From CAG-791 sp000431495 (GTDB lineage: Bacteria > Bacillota > Clostridia > Lachnospirales > Lachnospiraceae): a stretch of 64,000 nt of DNA. The notes under the pieces were generated by a model. It was not told the DNA's origin, made no database searches, and saw only the letters and a program-made list of their open reading frames with translations. The DNA lies in the NCBI GenBank assembly GCA_052117605.1, contig JBQKIT010000014.1, one strand, 5' to 3'. Position 1 is the first letter of the stretch. Every line of letters begins with the position of its first letter. Positions 24,681 to 32,930 of this stretch are shown one piece after another. Both the position numbers and the translations under genes were made by a program.

Positions 24681-25808
24681 ATGGGGCTTTTGGAATACAG
24701 ACAGCAGCTGGATGAAATTGACGCACAGATTGTGAAGCTCTTTGAGGAGAGGATGTCCATTTCCGAGAAGGTTGCAGAGGATAAGATTCATTCCGGCAAA
24801 CGGGTTCTGGACAGGAAAAGAGAGCAGGAGAAGCTGGCGACGCTTGCAGGGCTTGCGGGCTCGGATTTCAACAAAAGGGCGGTACGTGAGCTTTATGAGC
24901 AGATTATGGCAATCAGCAGGAAGTGCCAGTATCGTCTGATGGATGATGCGGGACAGCTTCACGGGCTTCCGTTTATTCCGGTGGATTCGCTGATCGGAGA
25001 GAAGACGAGAGTGGCTTATCAGGGAGCTCCCGGAGCGTATTCCGAGGCGGCCATGAAGGAATTCTTCGGGGAGAACATTGACAACTTCCATGTGGAGACC
25101 TTCCGCGATGCGATGAGTGCAATTGAGGAGGGCGCGGCAGACTATGCGGTGCTTCCGATTGAGAATTCCACGGCAGGAATCGTGTCCCAGAATTATGATC
25201 TCCTCTTTGAATTTGAGAATTACATCGTCGGGGAACAGATCCTTCCGATCCGGCATTGCCTGATGGGAATTCCGGGGACCACCACGGAGAGCATCCGCAC
25301 GGTTTACTCCCATGCACAGTCTCTGATGCAGAGCGAGCATTATCTGGACCAGCATCCGGAATGGCAGCAGGTCGGCATGCAGAACAACGCCTACGCGGCG
25401 GAGAAGGTTGCAAGAGATCAGGATATCACGAAGGCGGCGATCGGCTCGGAGTATGCGGCAAAGGCCTATGGGCTGGAGATCCTTGCGGAGGGAATCAACG
25501 ATTCGGACAACAACTCCACTCGTTTTATCATTGTGACCAACCGGAAGGTTTTCCTTCGCGGAGCAGGGAAAATATCCATCGTACTCGAAACGGAGCACGA
25601 AAGCGGAGCGCTGTACCGCGTGCTGTCGCATTTTATCTACAACGATCTGAATATGACCAAAATCGAGAGCCGGCCGATTCGTGACCGCAGCTTTGAATAC
25701 CGCTTTTTCATTGATTTTGAGGGAAATCTTCAGGACGGCGCTGTGAGAAATGCGCTGAGAGGCCTTCGGGATGAAGCGAAGAACCTGAAGGTTCTCGGAA
25801 ACTATTGA
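24681..25808 (+). CDS. pheA: bifunctional chorismate mutase / prephenate dehydratase (P-protein)
   Basis: The 375-residue protein joins a chorismate mutase (residues 1-90, AroQ fold, LDEIDAQIVKLFEERM) to a prephenate dehydratase (from about 112, VAYQGAPGAYSEAA, with the catalytic NSTRFIIV near 275) and a C-terminal ACT domain with the ESRP motif that binds phenylalanine. It converts chorismate to phenylpyruvate and is expected to be feedback-inhibited by phenylalanine. It follows prfA by 32 bases without a terminator, so expression is probably tied to the release-factor operon. The shikimate genes aroE-aroK-aroQ lie elsewhere in the window. Confidence 0.96.
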   Translation: MGLLEYRQQLDEIDAQIVKLFEERMSISEKVAEDKIHSGKRVLDRKREQEKLATLAGLAGSDFNKRAVRELYEQIMAISRKCQYRLMDDAGQLHGLPFIPVDSLIGEKTRVAYQGAPGAYSEAAMKEFFGENIDNFHVETFRDAMSAIEEGAADYAVLPIENSTAGIVSQNYDLLFEFENYIVGEQILPIRHCLMGIPGTTTESIRTVYSHAQSLMQSEHYLDQHPEWQQVGMQNNAYAAEKVARDQDITKAAIGSEYAAKAYGLEILAEGINDSDNNSTRFIIVTNRKVFLRGAGKISIVLETEHESGALYRVLSHFIYNDLNMTKIESRPIRDRSFEYRFFIDFEGNLQDGAVRNALRGLRDEAKNLKVLGNY

Positions 25809-25860
25809 GTCTGGCGAAGCATCGGCGGATACCAGCATCTAAGAAAGGAACAGGAAAACG

Positions 25861-27186
25861 ATGAGGCAGAAGGAGTGTATTCTTTATCGGAACTTCGAAA
25901 ATGAGGAGCTGCTGGATAAAATGACGCAGGTCATCGAGGAGGGAGAACGTGAGCTTGTCGACTCCGCATTGGATCCCGGCAGTGAGAAAATCAGAGAAAA
26001 GCTGTACGACTGCATTTCACTTCTTCTGAAGGAGGCCGGAAATAACGGCTTTTACGGAAATCTCTGGCATGACTATCTGGCAGGCCTTCTGGTCGGACAT
26101 GAGAACAGCTACTCCATGGCCTGTGAAATCCGCGGCGCTGTGGGCGGAAGCATCAATGAGGCGGCGCTGCATGACATCCGGATCTTCAAGGAATATTTTG
26201 ACTTTGATTTTACAAGAATCATGCAGGGATTTCATGTTCCTGAGTTATCGATAGTACTTGACTATCAGCCGTCCGGAAATGAGAGCAAGGCCTACAACAC
26301 CAGAATCCGCGACCGGATCTGCACGCTGGCGAAGCAGTTTGAATCGGCGGAAAGTGCAGAGGAGATGAAGGATTTCCTTACGGCATTTTACAAAGAATAC
26401 GGCGTCGGGATGTTCGGGCTGCATAAGGCCTTTCGGATTGAGCATGATGAAGCCGGAGAATTTGCAGGACAGACAAGAATTGTGCCGGTGAAGAACATTC
26501 TTCATGTCTACATGAAGGATCTGGTCGGATATGAGATTGCGAAGAAGAAGCTGATTGAGAACACGGAGGCCTTTGTAGAAGGAAAGCCTGCCAATAACTG
26601 CCTGCTTTACGGCGAGGCGGGAACCGGCAAATCGTCGAGCATCAAGGCAATTGCCAATGAGTATTATGAGCGGGGACTTCGGATTATTGAGGTGAGCCGG
26701 TACCAGTTCCGCGATCTCAACAATGTCATTGCCCGCATCAAGAACCGGAATTATAAGTTCGTTCTGTACATGGATGACCTTTCCTTCGAAGAGAACGAGA
26801 CGGAGTATAAATATCTGAAGGCGGTCATTGAGGGCGGCCTTGAGAAAAAGCCTGCCAACGTTCTGATTTATGCAACGAGCAATCGCAGACATCTGGTTCG
26901 GGAGAGCTTCCATGACCGCGACGGCGTGGAGTTTTCCGACAAGCACGGCGGAGATACCGTACAGGAGAAGCTGTCTCTGGCAAACCGCTTCGGAGTATCG
27001 ATCTATTACGGCGCTCCGACCTATGAAGAGTATCATGAAATTGTGGCGGAGCTGGCAGCCCGTCACGGCATTGAGATGGAGCCTGCGGAGCTGAAGAAGC
27101 TGGCAACCCAATGGGAGATGAATCATGGCGGTCTTTCCGGAAGAACCGCACAGCAGTTCATCGATCACCTGCTCGGGACCTGCTGA
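25861..27186 (+). CDS. DUF815 family AAA+ ATPase
   Basis: This 441-residue protein is a DUF815-type AAA ATPase. A helical N-terminal half (residues 1-220) precedes the ATPase module: Walker A GEAGTGKSS at 251-259, Walker B VLYMDDLSF, a sensor segment YATSNRRHL and an arginine-rich stretch. The C-terminal lid is around LSGRTAQQFIDHLL. Function is not established for the family; it resembles loader- or remodelling-type ATPases. AAAGGAACAGG precedes the ATG. It is followed by ppx and ppk1 after 81 bases, a conserved-looking neighbourhood in Lachnospiraceae that suggests a link to polyphosphate or nucleotide stress. Confidence 0.88.
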   Translation: MRQKECILYRNFENEELLDKMTQVIEEGERELVDSALDPGSEKIREKLYDCISLLLKEAGNNGFYGNLWHDYLAGLLVGHENSYSMACEIRGAVGGSINEAALHDIRIFKEYFDFDFTRIMQGFHVPELSIVLDYQPSGNESKAYNTRIRDRICTLAKQFESAESAEEMKDFLTAFYKEYGVGMFGLHKAFRIEHDEAGEFAGQTRIVPVKNILHVYMKDLVGYEIAKKKLIENTEAFVEGKPANNCLLYGEAGTGKSSSIKAIANEYYERGLRIIEVSRYQFRDLNNVIARIKNRNYKFVLYMDDLSFEENETEYKYLKAVIEGGLEKKPANVLIYATSNRRHLVRESFHDRDGVEFSDKHGGDTVQEKLSLANRFGVSIYYGAPTYEEYHEIVAELAARHGIEMEPAELKKLATQWEMNHGGLSGRTAQQFIDHLLGTC

Positions 27187-27213
27187 TCAGAGGGCAGCGA
27201 TACAGAATGAGAA

Positions 27214-27248
27214 AAGAGCCGGAGAATGTCTGTGAGACGACGGCTCTT
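27214..27248 (+). promoter_or_regulatory. 8-bp dyad before ppx
   Basis: AAGAGCCG (27214-27221) and CGGCTCTT (27241-27248) are perfect complements with a 19-base loop, ending just before the ribosome binding site of ppx. There is no U-tract. Confidence 0.35.
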
Positions 27249-27267
27249 GCCGGAAGGGGGTTCGCTT

Positions 27268-28791
27268 ATGGCAATACGCACATTTGCAGCGATTGATGTA
27301 GGAAGCTATGAGCTTGGAATGAAAATATTCGAGGTTTCCCGTACCAGGGGAATCCGGGAGATCGATCATGTGGTGCGCAAGATTGATCTGGGAAGCGAGA
27401 CCTATGCGACCGGCAAGCTCTCTCTTCACCGCATCCAGGAGGTGCGGGATATTCTGAAGGAATACCGGAAGATCATGGATACCTACCGGGTGGAGGAGTA
27501 TCAGGCGTATGGCACCTCGGCGATCCGGGAGATGACGAATGCCTCCATCATCCTTTCTCAGTGGGAGGAGGAAACCGGAATCCGGATTGATGTGCTGACA
27601 AACTCCGAGCAGCGCTTTCTGGATGTCAAATCCGTGGCCTATCGCGGAAAAAATTTCGATCGCATTGTGTCCGAGGGCTGTGCCATTGTAGACATCGGAG
27701 GCAGCAGCATTCAGATTTCTCTGTTTGAGAACGGCGTTCTGCAGTCGACACAGAATCTGAAGCTGGGGGTTCTCCGGATCCGTGAACAGCTTCGCCATAT
27801 TGATGCAAGGCGCTCCCAGCTGGAGAAGCTGATCGGTGAAATCGTAAACTCGCAGATGCAGGTATTCACGGATCTGTATCTGGGGGAACGAAGCTTTCCG
27901 AATATCATCGTCATTGACGATTATCTTTCTTCGTTTCTGGAGTCGCAGGGACGGGATCTCATCGATGTGGGACAGTTTCGTTCCTTCGCGGAGTATTTCT
28001 CGGAGAACTCCTCCAGTGAGCTTGCGAGAGAGTTCCGGATGAGCGAAGAGGGAATTTTCCTTCTTCATATTTCCGGTGCGATGATGCAGTGTATTATCGA
28101 TGCTCTGGGAGCGGTGAGAGTGTATGCTCCCGGCGTTACGCTTGCAGACGGAATTGTGTATGAATACGCGGAGAATAAGAAGATCCTCCCTCCCAGTCAT
28201 GATTTCGAGGAAGATATTCTTGCCTGTGCGCGCAGCATCTCCGGAAGATACCGCGGAAATGCGGAAAGAGGACAGTCGCTGGATCTTATATCCATGAAGA
28301 TTTTCGATGCGACGAAGAAGATCCACGGCCTTGGCAAAAGAGAGCGCTTTCTTCTGCGCCTTGCCTGCATTCTGCATGACTGCGGCAAATATGTTTCGAT
28401 TGCCAATGTTTCGGAGTGCTCCTACAACATCATTATGCGGACGGAGATCATCGGAATTTCACACATTGAGCGTGAAATTGTGGCGAAGGTCGTTCTTTAC
28501 AATCACAGCGATTTTGTTTATTACGAGCAGCAGAATACCGCATCGGATCTGGATCGTGATGCTTATCTTACCATCACGAAGCTGACGGCCATTCTGCGTC
28601 TTGCAAACGGTCTGGACCGCACACATAAAAAGAAGCTGGATGACATGCGCGTCAGTGTTCGCGAGGACCAGCTGATTATTTCGGCAAGAAGCGGCGTGGA
28701 TCTGACGCTGGAGAAGGCACTGTTTCAGGCCAGAGCAGGATTTTTTACGGAAATATTCGGTATTGTCCCGGTGATCCGGCAGCGAAGATGA
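27268..28791 (+). CDS. ppx: Ppx/GppA family exopolyphosphatase
   Basis: The 507-residue protein is a Ppx/GppA phosphatase, removing terminal phosphate from polyphosphate or from pppGpp. The actin-like ATPase core is visible: FAAIDVGSYELGMKI (phosphate 1), AYGTSAIREM, and VDIGGSSIQISLF (phosphate 2). A C-terminal HD-type domain starts near residue 345 with LRLACILHDCGKY. GGAAGGGGG before the ATG at 27268 fixes the start; the frame extends to a 27226 ATG without a good site. ppk1 follows after 22 bases, giving a polyphosphate-turnover pair. Confidence 0.92.
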   Translation: MAIRTFAAIDVGSYELGMKIFEVSRTRGIREIDHVVRKIDLGSETYATGKLSLHRIQEVRDILKEYRKIMDTYRVEEYQAYGTSAIREMTNASIILSQWEEETGIRIDVLTNSEQRFLDVKSVAYRGKNFDRIVSEGCAIVDIGGSSIQISLFENGVLQSTQNLKLGVLRIREQLRHIDARRSQLEKLIGEIVNSQMQVFTDLYLGERSFPNIIVIDDYLSSFLESQGRDLIDVGQFRSFAEYFSENSSSELAREFRMSEEGIFLLHISGAMMQCIIDALGAVRVYAPGVTLADGIVYEYAENKKILPPSHDFEEDILACARSISGRYRGNAERGQSLDLISMKIFDATKKIHGLGKRERFLLRLACILHDCGKYVSIANVSECSYNIIMRTEIIGISHIEREIVAKVVLYNHSDFVYYEQQNTASDLDRDAYLTITKLTAILRLANGLDRTHKKKLDDMRVSVREDQLIISARSGVDLTLEKALFQARAGFFTEIFGIVPVIRQRR

Positions 28792-28813
28792 TCGTTTCGG
28801 CAGGAGGAATGTC

Positions 28814-31078
28814 ATGTCAGAGAAGAAGAGAAGCAAGAAAGAAAGCAGTCCGGAGGGAATCCTCTGGCGCAGCCCTGAATATTATTTCAACCGGGAGCTG
28901 TCCTGGCTCCAGTTTGACAGAAGATGTCTGGCAGAGGCAAGGAGCAAGGAAAATCCCCTGATGGAGCGGCTGAATTTCCTGTCCATTACGGCCTCCAATC
29001 TGGATGAATTCTTCATGGTGCGTGTTGCATCCCTGCAGGATATGTGCACGGCCGGATATACGAAGAGGGACATTGCCGGGATGACAGCGGGAGAGCAGCT
29101 GGAAGCGATTCTTCGCGATGCGCATGATTTTGTTGACATGCAGTATTCGACGCTGAACCGTCAGCTCCTTCCTGCTCTTCGGGAAGAGGGAATTACGATT
29201 CTTACCGGAATTCAGCAGCTGACAGCGGAAGAGAAGGACTTTGTAGAGGAGTATTTTCAGACCGAGGTTTACCCGGTTATCACTCCGATGGCAGTGGATT
29301 CTTCCCGGCCATTTCCGCTGATTCTGAATAAGTCGCTGAATCTGGGGGCGCTTTTAAAGCGCAAGGAGAATGCCGGCAGAGGAATTCTGACGCACACGAA
29401 GAAATCCAGAAAAGCGCTGAAGAGTGAGGAGGAAAATCTTGAATTTGCAACCGTTCAGGTTCCTTCGGTTCTTCCCCGTCTGATCCGGCTTCCGGAGGAT
29501 GCGGCGGTCTGCTCCGGGGCAAAGCAGGACGGCCATGTGCCGGTTCGCGTGATCCTTCTGGAGACGGTCATTCGTGACTACATCGGAGAGCTCTTCCAGA
29601 GCTACGACGTGGTATGCACGGCACCATTCCGCATTATGCGTAATGCCGATATGGACATTGATGAGGATGAGGCAGAGGATCTTCTGAAGGAGATCGAGAA
29701 ATCGCTGAAGCAGAGAAGACACGGAGAAGCCATCCGACTGGAAATTGAGGCGGGAGCAGACCCGAGACTTGTTCAGATTCTGGAGGAAGAGCTGCGGCTG
29801 GATGAGAAGGAGGTGTTCCGGATTGACGGCCCTCTGGATCTGACCTATCTTTCCAAGGTGCGGAAGGTGGAAGGCTTTGAAGACCTTCATGAGCATCGCT
29901 ATCTTCCGCCGCAGGAGGTTCCGGAGCTGCCTGCAGGCTGTGATATTTTTGCACAGATCCGGAAGGGCGATATTTTCCTGAGCCATCCGTATGAGACCTT
30001 CCAGCCGGTGGTTGACTTTATTGCAAAGGCAGCAGTGGACCCCGATGTTCTGGCCATCAAGCAGACACTGTACCGTGTCAGCGGCAACTCGCCGATCATT
30101 GCGGCGCTGGCAAAGGCGGCCGACAACGGCAAGCAGGTGACGGTTCTGGTTGAGCTGAAGGCAAGGTTTGATGAGGAAAACAACATTGTCTGGGCGAGAA
30201 TGCTGGAGAAGGCAGGCTGCCATGTTATTTACGGTCTGGTCGGCCTGAAGACGCACTCCAAGATTACACTTGTCGTCCGCCGCGAGGAGGATGGCATCCG
30301 TCGCTATGTCCACCTGGCAACGGGCAACTATAACGACACCACGGCCAAGCTCTATACGGATGTGGGACTGATGACCTGCAAGGAGCCGTTCGGAGAGGAT
30401 GCGACCGCTGTCTTTAACATGCTGAGCGGATATTCCGAGCCGAGATCCTGGAATCGCCTGATTCTGGCGCCGCTCTGGCTGAAGGACCGGTTTGTTTATC
30501 TGATCGGGAGAGAAGCGGAGAATGCGCAGAAGGGTGAGCCGGCACGGATTGTTGCGAAGATGAATTCACTCTGTGATCCGGACATCATCGAAGCACTCTA
30601 CAAGGCGAGTGCGGCGGGTGTGAAGATTGAGCTGATTGTCCGCGGAATCTGCTGTTTAAAGAGCGGAATTCCCGGCGTCTCCGAGAATATTACAGTGCGC
30701 TCCATTGTCGGAAACTTCCTGGAGCATGCAAGAATCTTCATGTTTGAAAATGCAGGGCACCCGGAGTTCTTTGCAGGCTCTGCGGACTGGATGCCAAGAA
30801 ATCTGGATCGCCGTGTGGAGATTGTATTCCCGCTGGAGGATGAGAAGGTGAAGGAAAAGGCCTGGCACATTCTGGAGACGGAGCTTGCCGACACGGAACA
30901 GGCGAGCATTCTGCAGCCGGACGGCACCTATGAGAAGGTGGACCGTCGCGGCAAGACCAAGGTAAATTCCCAGCTGATCTTCTGTGAAGAAGCGGCAGAG
31001 GCGGCAAGAAAGGCCCGCGCTGTGATCACAGAGCAGAGAACCTTCATCCCGGAAGAGCACCGGGAGACGGAGAACTGA
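28814..31078 (+). CDS. ppk1: polyphosphate kinase 1
   Basis: PPK1 reversibly polymerises the gamma-phosphate of ATP into polyphosphate. The 754-residue protein has the N-terminal domain (FNRELSWLQFDRRCLAEA), the head domain, and two phospholipase-D-like C domains with the catalytic histidines His481 in KTHSKI and His638 in LEHARIF. The ADWMPRNLDRRVE signature is intact. Length is close to the family norm of about 700 residues, with small charged extensions at both ends. It is the last gene of the run that begins with DUF1385, and it ends three bases before the convergent PHP-HAD gene with no visible terminator between them. Confidence 0.97.
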   Translation: MSEKKRSKKESSPEGILWRSPEYYFNRELSWLQFDRRCLAEARSKENPLMERLNFLSITASNLDEFFMVRVASLQDMCTAGYTKRDIAGMTAGEQLEAILRDAHDFVDMQYSTLNRQLLPALREEGITILTGIQQLTAEEKDFVEEYFQTEVYPVITPMAVDSSRPFPLILNKSLNLGALLKRKENAGRGILTHTKKSRKALKSEEENLEFATVQVPSVLPRLIRLPEDAAVCSGAKQDGHVPVRVILLETVIRDYIGELFQSYDVVCTAPFRIMRNADMDIDEDEAEDLLKEIEKSLKQRRHGEAIRLEIEAGADPRLVQILEEELRLDEKEVFRIDGPLDLTYLSKVRKVEGFEDLHEHRYLPPQEVPELPAGCDIFAQIRKGDIFLSHPYETFQPVVDFIAKAAVDPDVLAIKQTLYRVSGNSPIIAALAKAADNGKQVTVLVELKARFDEENNIVWARMLEKAGCHVIYGLVGLKTHSKITLVVRREEDGIRRYVHLATGNYNDTTAKLYTDVGLMTCKEPFGEDATAVFNMLSGYSEPRSWNRLILAPLWLKDRFVYLIGREAENAQKGEPARIVAKMNSLCDPDIIEALYKASAAGVKIELIVRGICCLKSGIPGVSENITVRSIVGNFLEHARIFMFENAGHPEFFAGSADWMPRNLDRRVEIVFPLEDEKVKEKAWHILETELADTEQASILQPDGTYEKVDRRGKTKVNSQLIFCEEAAEAARKARAVITEQRTFIPEEHRETEN

Positions 31079-31081
31079 GCG

Positions 31082-32764
31082 CTACGCCTTTTCCAGAATC
31101 GGAGCGAGTCCATCGTGATTGTTGTCGGTTTCGGTAATGACATCGGCAGCATCACGCATTTCCGGATTGGAAGAGAGGCCGTTGCACATGCCGATGCCAA
31201 GGCCTGCGGCCTTCAGCATGGAATTGTCATTCGGCGCATCTCCGGCGGCAATGGCATTTTTCGGATCGATTCCGAGATGGCGGCAGAGCCACCGGAGGGA
31301 ATCCCCTTTTGTCGCGCGAACGGGATCGATTTCCAGATACCAGGCATTGGACATCACGGTGTGGAGAACGGTGCCGTATTTCGCTTCGAGAGCCCTTGAA
31401 AACGGCTCCAGGGCATGGTCGGTCTCATTCTCAAGGTGAATGGACAGACACTTGCAGGGCGGCGCCGAGAGTGCTCCTGCGGGATCCTCTGAATAGCGAA
31501 CAGGCATCGGAACCGGCATTCTGTCCGGCGAGGTATAAAAGGCAATTTCCTGCGAGGGCTTTCTGGCAACAATGTCATCGGTATCGTAGGTATGGCAATG
31601 AAGGCCGAATTCATCCGCCAGCTTCATAACATCACGAACCACAGGAAGGGGAAGCGTTTCTCGAAGGAGCGTTTCCCTTTCCTCACAGGAATAGAGCTCT
31701 GCGCCGTTGTAGGCAGAAAGATACAGATTCGGATAATGAAGCTTCAGACGCTCTGCGAGAGATTTCGCATCGGCCATGGCTCTTCCGGTGGAGAGAACGA
31801 AGAGATTACCGCGTGATACAAAGTCATCCAGTGCCTTTCGGGTTGCGGGAGAGATTTTCTTCTCGTCCGTTGCCAGTGTTCCGTCGAAGTCGCAGAAGAA
31901 GATCTTCGTCTCGTCATTTACATGAAATCTGGTGTGCTTCATGTTCGTCAGGCAATCCTCGGGTACGGCCAGATGTCCATAGCCGGTTCCAAGAGAAAGG
32001 CCCGGCTTATTTGCGCCGTGGAAATCCGAGCCTCCGGACAGAAGAAGCTCATAGCGACGGGCAAGGGACTGGATTTTTGCGGTCATTTCCGGCGTGTGCT
32101 GGCAGTAGTAGGCTTCGATTCCCATCAGGCCGGCCTCCTTCAGCTCGCGGACCAGAGTTTCCAGACCCTCATCCCCCAGCTTGTACTGGAACGGATGAGC
32201 AAGAATCGGAATTCCATGGAAGCGCAGCAGAAATTCCACAGCCATTTTCGGTGTGATTTTTTCTCTGGGAACAAAAAACGGGCAGTCGTCGCCGATATAT
32301 TTGTCAAAGGCCTCCTTCATGCTGCTGATGGCACCCTTTTTCAGCAGAAACTTTGCCATATTGGCGCGGGTGACAACGGCATCCGGATTATCGGCCATGA
32401 GCTCCTCATAAGGAATGGGAAGCCCCGCATCGCACATCATCCGGCACATCTTCTGATTTCTCAGATCTCTTGCGTCGGAGAACTCCTTCACCTGTTTCTG
32501 AAATTCCGGATTCCTGTAATCGTAGAAGAGGCCTACGATGTGGACATCCTTTTCGTGATATTTGGTGGAGAGCTCGATCCCGGGAATCACTTCAACGTTT
32601 GTGCCGGCGGCGGCCTCCATGGCTTCGTCAATGCCTGCCGCGGTGTCATGGTCCGTGAGGGCAAAGGCAGAGAGCCCTTTTTCTGCAGCAAGCGTAACCA
32701 GCTCTGAGGGCGTAAATGTGCCGTCTGAGCGTGTGGAATGTGTGTGCAAATCAACTGTATTCAT
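31082..32764 (-). CDS. PHP-domain phosphoesterase fused to Cof-type HAD phosphatase
   Basis: This 560-residue protein is a two-enzyme fusion. Residues 4-280 form a PHP phosphoesterase of the YciV/TrpH type, with metal motifs DLHTHSTRSDG, LTDHDT, GIELS, AHPF and GSDFHG. Relatives are 3',5'-nucleotide bisphosphatases or 5'-exonucleases. Residues 288-560 form a Cof-type HAD phosphatase: CDFDGT with Asp292 and Asp294, LSTGR, a C2b cap, and GDAPNDNSML. The linker is short, and both halves keep their catalytic residues. The start is the ATG at 32764 (GAGG at proper spacing); a further ATG lies at 32776. Each half is usually a separate protein. Confidence 0.88.
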   Translation of the reverse strand: MNTVDLHTHSTRSDGTFTPSELVTLAAEKGLSAFALTDHDTAAGIDEAMEAAAGTNVEVIPGIELSTKYHEKDVHIVGLFYDYRNPEFQKQVKEFSDARDLRNQKMCRMMCDAGLPIPYEELMADNPDAVVTRANMAKFLLKKGAISSMKEAFDKYIGDDCPFFVPREKITPKMAVEFLLRFHGIPILAHPFQYKLGDEGLETLVRELKEAGLMGIEAYYCQHTPEMTAKIQSLARRYELLLSGGSDFHGANKPGLSLGTGYGHLAVPEDCLTNMKHTRFHVNDETKIFFCDFDGTLATDEKKISPATRKALDDFVSRGNLFVLSTGRAMADAKSLAERLKLHYPNLYLSAYNGAELYSCEERETLLRETLPLPVVRDVMKLADEFGLHCHTYDTDDIVARKPSQEIAFYTSPDRMPVPMPVRYSEDPAGALSAPPCKCLSIHLENETDHALEPFSRALEAKYGTVLHTVMSNAWYLEIDPVRATKGDSLRWLCRHLGIDPKNAIAAGDAPNDNSMLKAAGLGIGMCNGLSSNPEMRDAADVITETDNNHDGLAPILEKA

Positions 32765-32818
32765 CGGATACCTCATTTCTCATTTCTTCCGGCACCGTCT
32801 GCCGGCATCAGTACCCCT

Positions 32819-32824
32819 ATCATA
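32819..32824 (-). promoter_or_regulatory. extended -10 of the PHP-HAD gene
   Basis: On the minus strand, TGT precedes TATGAT, an extended -10 element about 55 bases before the start codon. The -35 region is poor. Confidence 0.35.
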
Positions 32825-32879
32825 ACAAATAGAGCTTCATTTTTCTCGCCGGAAATGGCATCTGTGCCTGTGTGCATGG

Positions 32880-32885
32880 TATAAT
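32880..32885 (+). promoter_or_regulatory. extended -10 of the diguanylate cyclase gene
   Basis: TGGTATAAT places an extended, consensus -10 at 32880-32885, about 45 bases before the ATG. No good -35 is seen 17 bases upstream. Confidence 0.5.
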
Positions 32886-32930
32886 TTTTCAAATCAGAAA
32901 AGAAAACAGACCGATGAAACGAGGAACCAG

